In this document: positions 1 through 6,391 of the stretch, in pieces
Layout: each line of letters begins with the position of its first letter
Numbering within the stretch: the first letter of the stretch is position 1
Origin: Pseudoalteromonas sp. SMS1
GTDB taxonomy: Bacteria; Pseudomonadota; Gammaproteobacteria; Enterobacterales; Alteromonadaceae
NCBI RefSeq assembly: GCF_021530565.1
Contig: NZ_JAKGBI010000001.1
Coordinates: forward strand, 124,001 to 188,000
Direction: 5' to 3'
Length of the DNA stretch: 64,000 nt
Translations under genes and position numbers: made by a program
Notes under the pieces: model-generated
Database searches by the model: none
Seen by the model: the letters and a program-made list of their open reading frames with translations, nothing else
What the model was told of the DNA's origin: nothing

Positions 1-1
1 C

Positions 2-691
2 TGTGGCCCAGACCACAACGAGCGCGAAAAGCTAAAACTGCTTAACGATGTTAAAAAAGGCAAGCGCGAGCTGCCATCTTTAGACCAATGGATAGCCGAG
101 TTTAAAGCGTTTTTAGACCATTACCACAACAGCCCACACCCTGAAATAAAGGGCAAAACCCGCTTGCAAGTATGGGAAGAAGGGCTTATTCAAGAGCAGC
201 CCGCCATAGCCGACTTTGTGGTCCTGCCAAGAACCAAAGTTAAAGTGGCCCGTGGCCAAATCAAACTACACAAACGCGTTTATACCGCTGACTACTTATT
301 TCAATTTAATGGCAAAGAGCTGGTTGCAGGTTATGACTTGCACGACGACACCTACCTTGTGCTGTATGAGCAAACTGGCGAGTTCATTATGAATTGCCGC
401 ATTAAAAATAAGGTCGAGGCATTGCCAACAAGCCGAATTGAAGAAGCCGACCTTAAACGATTGCAAGGCCAAGAAAAGAGAATTCAAAACCAGCTTTCTG
501 AAAAGCGTGCAAGAGCCGATCAAAAACGTGTGATTGACGTAGCCGCCGTTGAAGAACTGGCCGCAGACGTTGACGCCATTCCTGACATTGAACCTGAAGT
601 ATTAAACATGGACCTCTCTGACTTTGAGGTTGAACACTTTGAAGCCGCCCAGGCCAATTATCAAATAGATTTAGGAGACCTTCATGAGTAA
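2..691 (+). CDS. Mu-type transposase A, C-terminal part (5' end outside window)
   Basis: The reading frame is open from base 2 and encodes the last 229 residues of a DDE-family (MuA) transposase, the recombinase that cuts and joins prophage ends during transpositional replication. The visible part begins in the end of the catalytic core, with a stretch around HYHNSPHPEIKG typical of that family, followed by the Mu transposase C-terminal beta-barrel region (roughly bases 200-420) and a charged helical tail that in Mu contacts MuB. The catalytic DDE residues lie upstream of the window. The stop overlaps the start of the MuB gene by 8 bp, so the two are translationally linked. A start at the TTG at 164 would be artificial, because coding similarity continues upstream of it. 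Confidence 0.85.
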   Translation, partial: CGPDHNEREKLKLLNDVKKGKRELPSLDQWIAEFKAFLDHYHNSPHPEIKGKTRLQVWEEGLIQEQPAIADFVVLPRTKVKVARGQIKLHKRVYTADYLFQFNGKELVAGYDLHDDTYLVLYEQTGEFIMNCRIKNKVEALPTSRIEEADLKRLQGQEKRIQNQLSEKRARADQKRVIDVAAVEELAADVDAIPDIEPEVLNMDLSDFEVEHFEAAQANYQIDLGDLHE

Positions 692-1922
692 ATTCACGAG
701 CCATTACAGCGACGAGCAACAAATTCAAGTAAAGCTAATAAACCAAGAAATTGAATTTTACGCCCTTGGCCCAGAAGACTATTGCTTGGGCTATGACTTG
801 AACCAAGTCAACGCGGTACTGACTGGCAAATCGCCAATTAATCCTAAAAAGCTATTGGGAGTTTTGTGGGCGCACTTTTTTGGCGACTTTGACCCCAAAG
901 AATTTAGCACTGAGAGCGGCTTTTCGGATTGCTACAACGCCAATGACAAGTTACTTGTCGCGCGTATTAAAAAGCGCATGACCGATGAAGACATCGTAAA
1001 CCAAGGGGTTAACAGCACTTATATTGCTAAAAAGATTAATAAGTCGGCCTCGACCATTAGCCAGTTGCTCTCTGGTAAGTATGCGGCAAGCCCAACTAAA
1101 TACTTACATGACATATATGCCATAGTCGCACCTGCTGGCACCGATGCTGCTGACGACCATGATACAGACGAAAGGCAGGTTATCACCATTCGATACGGTG
1201 AAGTACCGTTTGTGCCAACAAGCGTTGCTAAGGTGATTGCACTCGCGTGTGAGCATGCCAGAGCTAGAAGGCGCTTTTCTGTGGTCGCAGGCCAAGCTGG
1301 TATTGGAAAAAGCAAAGGTTTGGAGCGCTACTGTGAAGAAAACCCGCTGGCAATACTGATTGTTGGCAGTGAACAAACAACCAGTAAACAAGTGATTGAG
1401 TCACTGTGTATCTCTTTAGGTTTGCCCAGAAAGCCAAGTGTCGCTAAAAACATCGAGAACATTGTTAGAACTATCGAGAACACAGAGCGCATCATCCTGT
1501 TAGACGAGGCCGACAAGTGTAAGCCAAGTGCGTTAGACCCGCTTAGGACCATTTCGGATGCTGCAAAGGTGGGGGTGTGTTTGATTGGAAACATCCAGTT
1601 AGTCGATAAGTTACAAACCAATGAGCGTTACGAGTTAATTTCGTCTCGTGTGTGCTTTTGGCCAAAACCCATTGGTGAAGTGCCAATTGAAGATATCAAA
1701 AACCTATTTAACGAGTTAACCCAAGGCACAGTGCCGCTTGAGTCTGATGATGAACAATGGTGGCAGTGGTTGCATAAAAGGGTAGAGGGAAACTCAAGGC
1801 TCCTAGTCGAAAACCTGCTCCCTCACATCCTGAGTCACAGCCGGAAAAACCCAAACAAAAAGTTAGACAAGCTCTTGGTGAACTCAATCTTCGCCAATGT
1901 ACTGAATCAACAAGCTGTATAA
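684..1922 (+). CDS. MuB-like AAA+ ATPase, transposition target activator, with extended N-terminus
   Basis: MuB binds target DNA as ATP-dependent filaments, delivers it to MuA and gives target immunity. The 412-residue protein has a Walker A motif GQAGIGKS (about residues 203-210), a Walker B ILLDEAD (271-277) and a helix-turn-helix-like segment (about 111-135, STYIAKKINKSASTISQLLS). Classical MuB is about 310 residues with the HTH at the very N-terminus. Here about 95 extra residues of unknown role precede the HTH. The ATG at 684 overlaps the transposase stop and has a GGAG ribosome site 7 bp upstream. A small GAGCC/GGCTC hairpin (1929-1950) lies between this gene and the next. Confidence 0.88.
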   Translation: MSKFTSHYSDEQQIQVKLINQEIEFYALGPEDYCLGYDLNQVNAVLTGKSPINPKKLLGVLWAHFFGDFDPKEFSTESGFSDCYNANDKLLVARIKKRMTDEDIVNQGVNSTYIAKKINKSASTISQLLSGKYAASPTKYLHDIYAIVAPAGTDAADDHDTDERQVITIRYGEVPFVPTSVAKVIALACEHARARRRFSVVAGQAGIGKSKGLERYCEENPLAILIVGSEQTTSKQVIESLCISLGLPRKPSVAKNIENIVRTIENTERIILLDEADKCKPSALDPLRTISDAAKVGVCLIGNIQLVDKLQTNERYELISSRVCFWPKPIGEVPIEDIKNLFNELTQGTVPLESDDEQWWQWLHKRVEGNSRLLVENLLPHILSHSRKNPNKKLDKLLVNSIFANVLNQQAV

Positions 1923-1969
1923 AACAACGAGCCTAGCTGCAACTGGGCTCATTAATTAAGGAAAACACC

Positions 1970-2326
1970 ATGTTAAGAGTAAAGATATATCACCATACCT
2001 TTGGCGGTCATTTTGTATTAAACGACACGCTAACCGACCAACACATGCTAAGTGTTTTAGCCACAGAGGACCCAAGCGGGACCATTTTAGATGGCGTAAA
2101 CGGCAATGTGCCTGCGGCGTTTTGTATTTTCCTAGGGCAAAGGTTATATCAGTGTAAGCAGATAGCCAAGGTTAATTTAACGGTAAGTTTTACCAAAGAA
2201 TTTACCAACCGTTTTGGGCACATAGCGACTTTATGCATTGATGACACTAAACCTTGGGACTTTGATATTGAGGAATTTGCGGTATTTCCAGAGCACCATG
2301 TAGAGCGCGTGGAGAAAGCAGCATGA
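1970..2326 (+). CDS. Hypothetical early prophage protein (118 aa)
   Basis: This protein of 118 residues is not recognised. It has no evident signal peptide or membrane segment and contains several aromatic and His residues (YHHTFGGHF near the start). It sits in the early Mu-like region right after MuB, has a good AAGGAAAA ribosome site before its ATG, and its stop overlaps the next start (ATGA-type, 4 bp). Placement between B and the gp16-like gene suggests an early accessory or regulatory role, but nothing in the sequence identifies one. Confidence 0.75.
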   Translation: MLRVKIYHHTFGGHFVLNDTLTDQHMLSVLATEDPSGTILDGVNGNVPAAFCIFLGQRLYQCKQIAKVNLTVSFTKEFTNRFGHIATLCIDDTKPWDFDIEEFAVFPEHHVERVEKAA

Positions 2327-2709
2327 ACCCGATGATTAAAGCAATAAAAACTGCGCAACGGGCGGCAGGCATTGACCAGGTATGCCATGTAAAAAACGTG
2401 AAGCAAATTAGTGGCGGGCTGACCAATAGCTGTACGGGGCTGACTCAAAACCAGCAACGAGCACTACTCAAGCGTTATCAGCAAATGGTCCCTAAGCAAG
2501 AAATGCCAAAGCAGCTCAAACTGATTTATAGCCTTTGGGGCCAGTTGGCCCGTGCAGGAAAAGTGAAACAAGACTCAAAACAAGCATGTGATGCCTTTTG
2601 TGAGAAGTTTTGTGACGGTAAGCGCCTATATAATGCCGAAGGTCACTGGCAAGCAGTGACTGAGATTTTAAAACAGTGGTTAAATCGTAAGGAGACGAAT
2701 CATGCCTAA
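2323..2709 (+). CDS. Mu gp16-like regulatory protein (DUF1018 family)
   Basis: The 128-residue protein matches the gp16/DUF1018 type found in Mu-like phages next to the Mor activator. The pattern is a basic N-terminus, then GLTNSCTGLTQNQQRALLKRY, and a C-terminal helix rich in Trp and Lys ending in an EILKQWL-type segment. The family is described as regulatory, but its exact biochemical role is not established. It overlaps the preceding gene by 4 bp and the next by 8 bp, so it belongs to one early transcript with them. The assignment rests on motif recognition plus position. Confidence 0.75.
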   Translation: MNPMIKAIKTAQRAAGIDQVCHVKNVKQISGGLTNSCTGLTQNQQRALLKRYQQMVPKQEMPKQLKLIYSLWGQLARAGKVKQDSKQACDAFCEKFCDGKRLYNAEGHWQAVTEILKQWLNRKETNHA

Positions 2710-2893
2710 AGGCGAATCAATTGTTATCAACCCAGACAGGCCGCTTTTTGAAGAAGCGCAATACGACAACTTACCGCCGAGTATTCAGCGTATTGATAAG
2801 CTTAGGACCAAATGGGATGAAACAAGAGAAATGCAAGCTGCATCAAATGAGTTCAGCATTGAGTGGCTCCTAGAGGAATTAGACGATGGCTGA
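2702..2893 (+). CDS. Small hypothetical prophage protein (63 aa)
   Basis: This acidic protein of 63 residues has no recognised family. The start ATG at 2702 overlaps the previous gene by 8 bp behind a good GGAG-type ribosome site, and the stop overlaps the mor-like gene by 8 bp, which argues it is translated. No signal peptide or membrane segment is visible. The C-terminal EWLLEELDDG is helical and acidic. A role with the Mor activator or gp16-like protein is only a positional guess. Confidence 0.65.
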   Translation: MPKGESIVINPDRPLFEEAQYDNLPPSIQRIDKLRTKWDETREMQAASNEFSIEWLLEELDDG

Positions 2894-3302
2894 GCCTGAA
2901 CTAGATGTGTCTTTGCTACCACATGGGCTTAGATTATTTGTCGTAACTATGGGGCTGGATGATGCAGTAAAAGCCTTAAGTGAAGAGCAGGGCAACTTGT
3001 TTTTTATTCCCGATAAGCCAACGCCTAATCACGAATTTTGTAAGCGGTTTAGCGTTGATATGGCAAGGGCGTTATCTAACCATGCAGGTAGTACTTACCA
3101 AATACCAAAGTTGGACAAGATTTTAATCCAGCTAAGAAACATCAAGATAAGACAGGAGTTTAAAAAGGGCGTTTCAGTCCAAAATTTAGTAAGACGCTAT
3201 AAGTTGACCAGACAAATGATCAACTTAATAGTGACCTCCGAAGCCGATGGCGCACCGATTTTAGTTGGCGATGCGCATAAGCAGATGGAGTTGAAGTTGT
3301 AG
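2886..3302 (+). CDS. mor: Mor-like transcriptional activator of the Mu middle/late genes
   Basis: The 138-residue protein belongs to the Mor/C family, DNA-binding dimers that activate phage middle or late promoters. The N-terminal half is a dimerisation-type helical region. The C-terminal half carries the helix-turn-helix in the segment FKKGVSVQNLVRRYKLTRQM. Length is close to Mu Mor (129 residues). It is the last gene of the early block. Downstream lies the cassette insertion and then the lysis and head genes it would be expected to switch on, so the insertion separates the activator from its likely target promoter. Confidence 0.82.
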   Translation: MAEPELDVSLLPHGLRLFVVTMGLDDAVKALSEEQGNLFFIPDKPTPNHEFCKRFSVDMARALSNHAGSTYQIPKLDKILIQLRNIKIRQEFKKGVSVQNLVRRYKLTRQMINLIVTSEADGAPILVGDAHKQMELKL

Positions 3303-3322
3303 GTGTGTGATCAGCCTTCGTT

Positions 3323-3419
3323 GTTAGGTGTGGGGGCTGGTTTCTTTGATTCTTGAATATGGCGTATCAGATTTTATTTTCGCTAAGGAAAAAATGTTCC
3401 AAAGCAAACTCCCCCTAAC
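3323..3419. repeat. Imperfect inverted repeat after mor
   Basis: The left arm (3323-3348, starting GTTAGG, then GGGGG and GTTTCTTTG) and right arm (3400-3419, CAAAGCAAAC then CCCCCTAAC) can pair with short bulges across a loop of about 50 bases. It lies between the mor stop and the first attC-like site. It could end the early transcript, be a regulatory structure, or be a worn recombination site. No T-run follows it directly. Confidence 0.4.
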
Positions 3420-3429
3420 TCATTTTTGG

Positions 3430-3558
3430 ACATAAACGCGTTAGAGGTGAAGGGCAGCTGTGTGCCAGAAGCGGTAGTTCTTAACGCCACAAACACTAAA
3501 ACCAACGCATGGTAAAAATGCCACGTGTTGCGAGTAACTCTTCAACAGTTTGTTATGT
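3430..3558 (-). repeat. attC-like integron recombination site, Vibrio superintegron type (attC1)
   Basis: Read on the minus strand, the 129-bp element begins ACATAACAAACTGTTGAAGAG and ends CTCTAACGCGTTTATGT. The two outer boxes are near inverted repeats (ACATAAC against GTTTATG), and the inner GTT..AGAG pairs with CTCTAAC, the simple-site layout of an attC. The interior (CTCGCAACACGTGGCATTTTTACC, given here only in part, and GCGTTGGTTTTAGTGTTT) strongly resembles, from memory, the repeats of Vibrio chromosomal integrons. The stop codon of the preceding cassette ORF lies inside the R'' box, as is usual for cassettes. Confidence 0.8.
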
Positions 3559-4080
3559 AATTCTTTCTAGCGCATTTACGTAATAAAAATATTTAAAGCC
3601 TTTGCTAATGTACGTCTTATTACTTAAGTCCTTAACACCAGCGACTATATCGACATTTGTTTTCATTGCATCAGATGTATTACAGTATTTATCGAGTTTA
3701 CTGAAACTTAATATCTCTAGCAAAGAATCTGTAAAAACAGCTACTTCACATGATTCACCAGGGTTAAGAGGAGACGGTAAACTATCTAACCCTAGCCAAT
3801 CTATTTTTCCTTGATAAGAAACTGTCTTATTATCCAATGCGGCGAAAAAGAACGATTCCGCTTTAAGAATTACAGAAGAGCCACCAATATTTGTAACCCT
3901 AATTTTAATGAGCTCATCATAATCTTCTGAGCATAATTCGTCACGAAATTGACTGGTATCACCGATACAAATTTCAACAACACACTTAGCCCTTCTTTCA
4001 TATCGAGTTAGAGCAAAAGTCATTACACTTATGATAAAGCCTAAGACACCAGCAATTTTTGCTATCGAATCTAAATCCAT
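3553..4080 (-). CDS. Cassette 1 protein: N-terminal membrane anchor, unknown function (175 aa)
   Basis: The 175-residue protein has one N-terminal hydrophobic segment (about residues 5-24, IAKIAGVLGFIISVMTFAL), then a basic RYERRAK stop-transfer and an otherwise soluble, probably beta-rich domain on the cytoplasmic side. No family is recognised. The ATG at 4080 has only a weak GAGA-type ribosome site. The gene starts about 30 bp after the cassette crossover point and its TAA lies inside the attC1 R'' box, the compact layout typical of promoterless integron cassettes. It is antisense to the phage genes, so it would need its own or an external promoter. Confidence 0.7.
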   Translation of the reverse strand: MDLDSIAKIAGVLGFIISVMTFALTRYERRAKCVVEICIGDTSQFRDELCSEDYDELIKIRVTNIGGSSVILKAESFFFAALDNKTVSYQGKIDWLGLDSLPSPLNPGESCEVAVFTDSLLEILSFSKLDKYCNTSDAMKTNVDIVAGVKDLSNKTYISKGFKYFYYVNALERIT

Positions 4081-4104
4081 AGAAAATCTCTATACTAATG
4101 AATT

Positions 4105-4208
4105 ACATAACGCTTGCCTAACCGGCGTGAAATAGCAGGCTGAAATTAGCGACGAAGGAGCGCAAGCCTGCTTTTTTTCGTCCTTTGTGGCCAAAGCGTT
4201 TGTTATGT
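4105..4208 (-). repeat. attC-like integron recombination site (attC2)
   Basis: Read on the minus strand, the 104-bp element starts ACATAACAAACGCTTTGGCC and ends GGTTAGGCAAGCGTTATGT. The outer ACATAAC and GTTATGT boxes are perfect inverted repeats, and the adjacent CGCTT pairs with AAGCG. The interior contains a second inverted repeat, AGCAGGCT with AGCCTGCT. The TGA of the upstream cassette ORF (4210-4212) sits one base from the R'' box. Length and interior differ from attC1, so the two cassettes probably came from different sources. Confidence 0.8.
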
Positions 4209-4209
4209 T

Positions 4210-4857
4210 TCATTTTATTGCGCGGGCTAGATTTCCAATAGCTAAGCCTAACTCTCGTGCTGTAATGAATAACATTTTTGTAAAGGGCGGCATCTCTTCA
4301 ATAGCATCATCTAAAGTTGGCTCTCTACGACTAGCAGTACTTAATATTTCTTTAAGCTGATTTACGTTAGGGTCGGCATCTATTTCTTCGTTAAGTGCAC
4401 CTAACTTCTGAGATACTTCTTTCAATTTCTCAATATTTTCGTTTAAGTGAGTGTTCGTGGAGATTTCTTCAATTATTTTCTTTTCATGATGAGAGTACTG
4501 CTCTTTCAAGAACAAAGCTAAGCTAGCTTTTTTAACTAGCAATTCCATTTCTTTCTTTTGTACCGCTAAGTCATCAAGCTCTTCTTTTGTTTTTTCTCTG
4601 GTTTTTTCTAAATTACTCAGCTCTTCTGTGGTTTTTGCTATAGATCTGAGTGAATCCATCTCAATTTCTTGAAGATCAGTTTTGGTTAAAGCTGGCTTTG
4701 TAAATGCAAACAGGCCGACAACAGACGCCAAACCACCAACAATACCTGCATACGAAAAGTAAACCTCTTTATCAAAGACATCAAAATGTACGGCAATCCA
4801 GCCGCCCACAAAATATACGATACATAATAGAATTAAAATTGCAGATAATCGTCTCAC
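4210..4857 (-). CDS. Cassette 2 protein: two membrane segments plus long coiled coil (215 aa)
   Basis: The 215-residue protein starts with two hydrophobic segments (about residues 4-22 and 32-52), followed by a long charged coiled coil (about 60-175, with repeated ELSNLEKTREKTKEELDD-like heptads) and a short C-terminal region. It starts at GTG with an AAGGAG ribosome site 7 bp upstream, only about 22 bp inside the cassette. The stop is next to attC2. No known family is recognised. Membrane-anchored coiled-coil proteins are common among integron cassettes and phage-exclusion proteins, but no function can be assigned from sequence alone. Confidence 0.72.
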   Translation of the reverse strand: MRRLSAILILLCIVYFVGGWIAVHFDVFDKEVYFSYAGIVGGLASVVGLFAFTKPALTKTDLQEIEMDSLRSIAKTTEELSNLEKTREKTKEELDDLAVQKKEMELLVKKASLALFLKEQYSHHEKKIIEEISTNTHLNENIEKLKEVSQKLGALNEEIDADPNVNQLKEILSTASRREPTLDDAIEEMPPFTKMLFITARELGLAIGNLARAIK

Positions 4858-4880
4858 TCTGGCTCCTTATGAAACATAAC

Positions 4881-5233
4881 AATTTAATATCGACCCAATG
4901 GGTTGTTTTTCTGACACTAGTTGGATCATTTAACTGACTGGTCCAGTTTTAACATAAATAATAACATGTTGCTATATATCACCATTTTATGGTCATAGTG
5001 ATTTCCCAAATATATAAACACGAACCATTTGGTCGTCTCCATAACTGCAGGGCAAGTTGCTAGTTAGGGAGCTGAAAAGCAACGCTCTCAAATAACGAGG
5101 GTTGCGGCAGCCAAATTTTTGCTTTAGCCTAATATATCGGCTTTACTTCAAAGCGCCGTAAAACATTTTACACCTAATTTCTCACCTCTAATTTGCCAAA
5201 CTAGCCATGTGATCAACCACATGTGGAAATGGC
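4881..5233 (+). promoter_or_regulatory. 353-bp control region before the endolysin gene, with palindromes
   Basis: No gene is visible here. It is where the Mor-activated promoter should lie. Three symmetric elements occur: GTAAAACATTTTAC (5158-5171, 6-bp arms), CCACATGTGG (5217-5226), and a CATGTG/CACATG repeat (5206-5223) that overlaps it. The last two cover the ribosome-binding region just before the ATG at 5234, so they could act as an operator or a translational hairpin. Protein binding is inference. Confidence 0.35.
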
Positions 5234-5650
5234 ATGGAAAAACTAAAACAACAACTCATTGGCCATGAAGGATACGAGCATACTGTTTATGTTTGCCCTG
5301 GTGGCTACCAATCGATAGGCGTTGGCAGAAACCTTGAACATAGAGGGCTGACTGACGACGAAATCAACTACCTACTTAACAACGATATTGCCGATTTTAC
5401 TGCCCAAGTAGAAAAGCACATCGATACCTCAAAATGTAACCCCGCCCGCAAAGCGGTTCTGATAAACATGGCCTTTAATCTTGGCATTCATGGCTTGCTG
5501 GCTTTTAAAAAAACCATCGCCGCCGTAGAACACGGTGATTGGGATAAAGCTGCAATTGAAATGTTCGATAGCCGCTGGGCTGTGCAAGTAGGCGAACGCG
5601 CTGAACAGTTAACTGAGCAGATGAAGACTGGGGAATGGTATGACGCCTGA
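5234..5650 (+). CDS. Phage endolysin, T4-type lysozyme (GH24)
   Basis: The 138-residue muramidase cuts peptidoglycan for host lysis. The GH24 pattern Glu-8-(Asp/Cys)-5-Thr is seen as Glu12, Cys21 and Ser27 in HEGYEHTVYVCPGGYQSIGVG (part). The Cys variant of the middle residue is known in this family, while Ser in place of the Thr is less usual. No signal peptide or SAR anchor is visible, so it needs a holin for release. The coiled-coil membrane protein in the next gene, overlapping by 11 bp, is the natural candidate. The start ATG follows a GTGGAAA ribosome site within a palindromic region. Confidence 0.85.
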   Translation: MEKLKQQLIGHEGYEHTVYVCPGGYQSIGVGRNLEHRGLTDDEINYLLNNDIADFTAQVEKHIDTSKCNPARKAVLINMAFNLGIHGLLAFKKTIAAVEHGDWDKAAIEMFDSRWAVQVGERAEQLTEQMKTGEWYDA

Positions 5651-5891
5651 ACAAGAGAATCAGCTGTTCCAGTCTATCGGCCAGATACAAGCTACTCAAA
5701 CCTCTATATTGAACGAAGTTAGACAGATTAAAACAGACCTCAATGCCCGCGTAGATAAACTTGAAACACGTGTTGAGAAAATCGAAGACAAGGTAACGCA
5801 CAACCGAATTAAAATTGCATCGATGGGTGGTGGCGCTGGGTTAGTCGTAGCCATAGCGGCTGAAGCGTTAAAACTCGGTGGGGGCTCTTGA
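5640..5891 (+). CDS. Small coiled-coil protein with C-terminal membrane segment, possible holin partner (XhlA-like)
   Basis: The 83-residue protein has a heptad-rich coiled coil (about residues 20-55, VRQIKTDLNARVDKLETRVE) followed by one hydrophobic segment near the C-terminus (about 60-78, IASMGGGAGLVVAIAAEAL). This matches the layout of haemolysin XhlA-type lysis proteins. It overlaps the endolysin by 11 bp and the next gene by a single base (TGATG), fitting a lysis cassette. Family membership is inferred from architecture, not a clear motif, and an alternative is a spanin-like or unrelated structural protein. Confidence 0.6.
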   Translation: MTPEQENQLFQSIGQIQATQTSILNEVRQIKTDLNARVDKLETRVEKIEDKVTHNRIKIASMGGGAGLVVAIAAEALKLGGGS

Positions 5892-6391
5892 TGGCGCACC
5901 CAGAAGATAAAAAGAATGCGGTGCGGCACAGCTATGTGAGTGAACTTTTAGCCTTATCGGTTGCTGCGATTAAACACACCGTTGCAGACAGCACAGCGAG
6001 GCGCTGGAAAAGTGAGGCCAAAGCAGCGGGTGATGACTGGGACTTAGCCCGTGCAGCTGCACGCAAAGCAACAGGCCCTGCGGGTGAATTTACCCAAGAC
6101 TTTATTGAAGAGTTTACCATTCAAACTAACGCGACCTTTGAGCTAATCAAACAAGACGAAGGGCTATCTATTGATGGCCGTATTAAAGCCCTTAATCAAC
6201 TCAGTGATACATACACAAAAATCATGAAGCTCAGCGGCGGTAATAAGTCTATTGAAAAGCGTGCAGTTGCTGCCGATGTACTTAAAAAGCTAGCAAGCTT
6301 TGTATCTAAATATCACCCTGATTATGCGCAGCAATTGGTAGAGATTTTGACCGCGTTTGGTCCTCAACTTAGTAGCATGTTGGACGACTAA
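5891..6391 (+). CDS. DUF1804 family protein, probable small terminase subunit
   Basis: The 166-residue protein sits directly before the large terminase and matches the DUF1804 group of Mu-like phages, thought to be the DNA-recognition (small) terminase subunit. The N-terminal 60 residues are basic and contain an HTH-like helix pair (VRHSYVSELLALSVAAIKH, then TARRWKSEAKAAG), and the rest is helical. The start is taken as ATG 5891, which overlaps the previous TGA (TTGATG). A TTG three bases earlier would add only one residue. The stop overlaps the terminase start by one base (TAATG). Confidence 0.75.
   Translation: MAHPEDKKNAVRHSYVSELLALSVAAIKHTVADSTARRWKSEAKAAGDDWDLARAAARKATGPAGEFTQDFIEEFTIQTNATFELIKQDEGLSIDGRIKALNQLSDTYTKIMKLSGGNKSIEKRAVAADVLKKLASFVSKYHPDYAQQLVEILTAFGPQLSSMLDD

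Larger units (their letters stand above)
3437..4879 (-). mobile_element. Two tandem integron gene cassettes inside the prophage
   Basis: On the minus strand three core sites with the integron crossover pattern G^TT occur: G^TTATGT at 4880, G^TTATGT at 4111 and G^TTTATG at 3437. They delimit two units of 769 bp (4111-4879) and 674 bp (3437-4110). Each has one ORF near its start, and the ORF stop abuts or overlaps an attC-like site. Both units are oriented against the phage genes. No integron integrase or attI is visible. The simplest reading is insertion of a two-cassette block at a secondary G^TT site in the phage. The structure is read directly; the mechanism is inference. Confidence 0.78.

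Noticed and set aside
3323..3419. A third attC site next to mor
   Set aside because: The arms are oriented GTT...AAC on both strands and lack the usual box arrangement and crossover; called an inverted repeat only.
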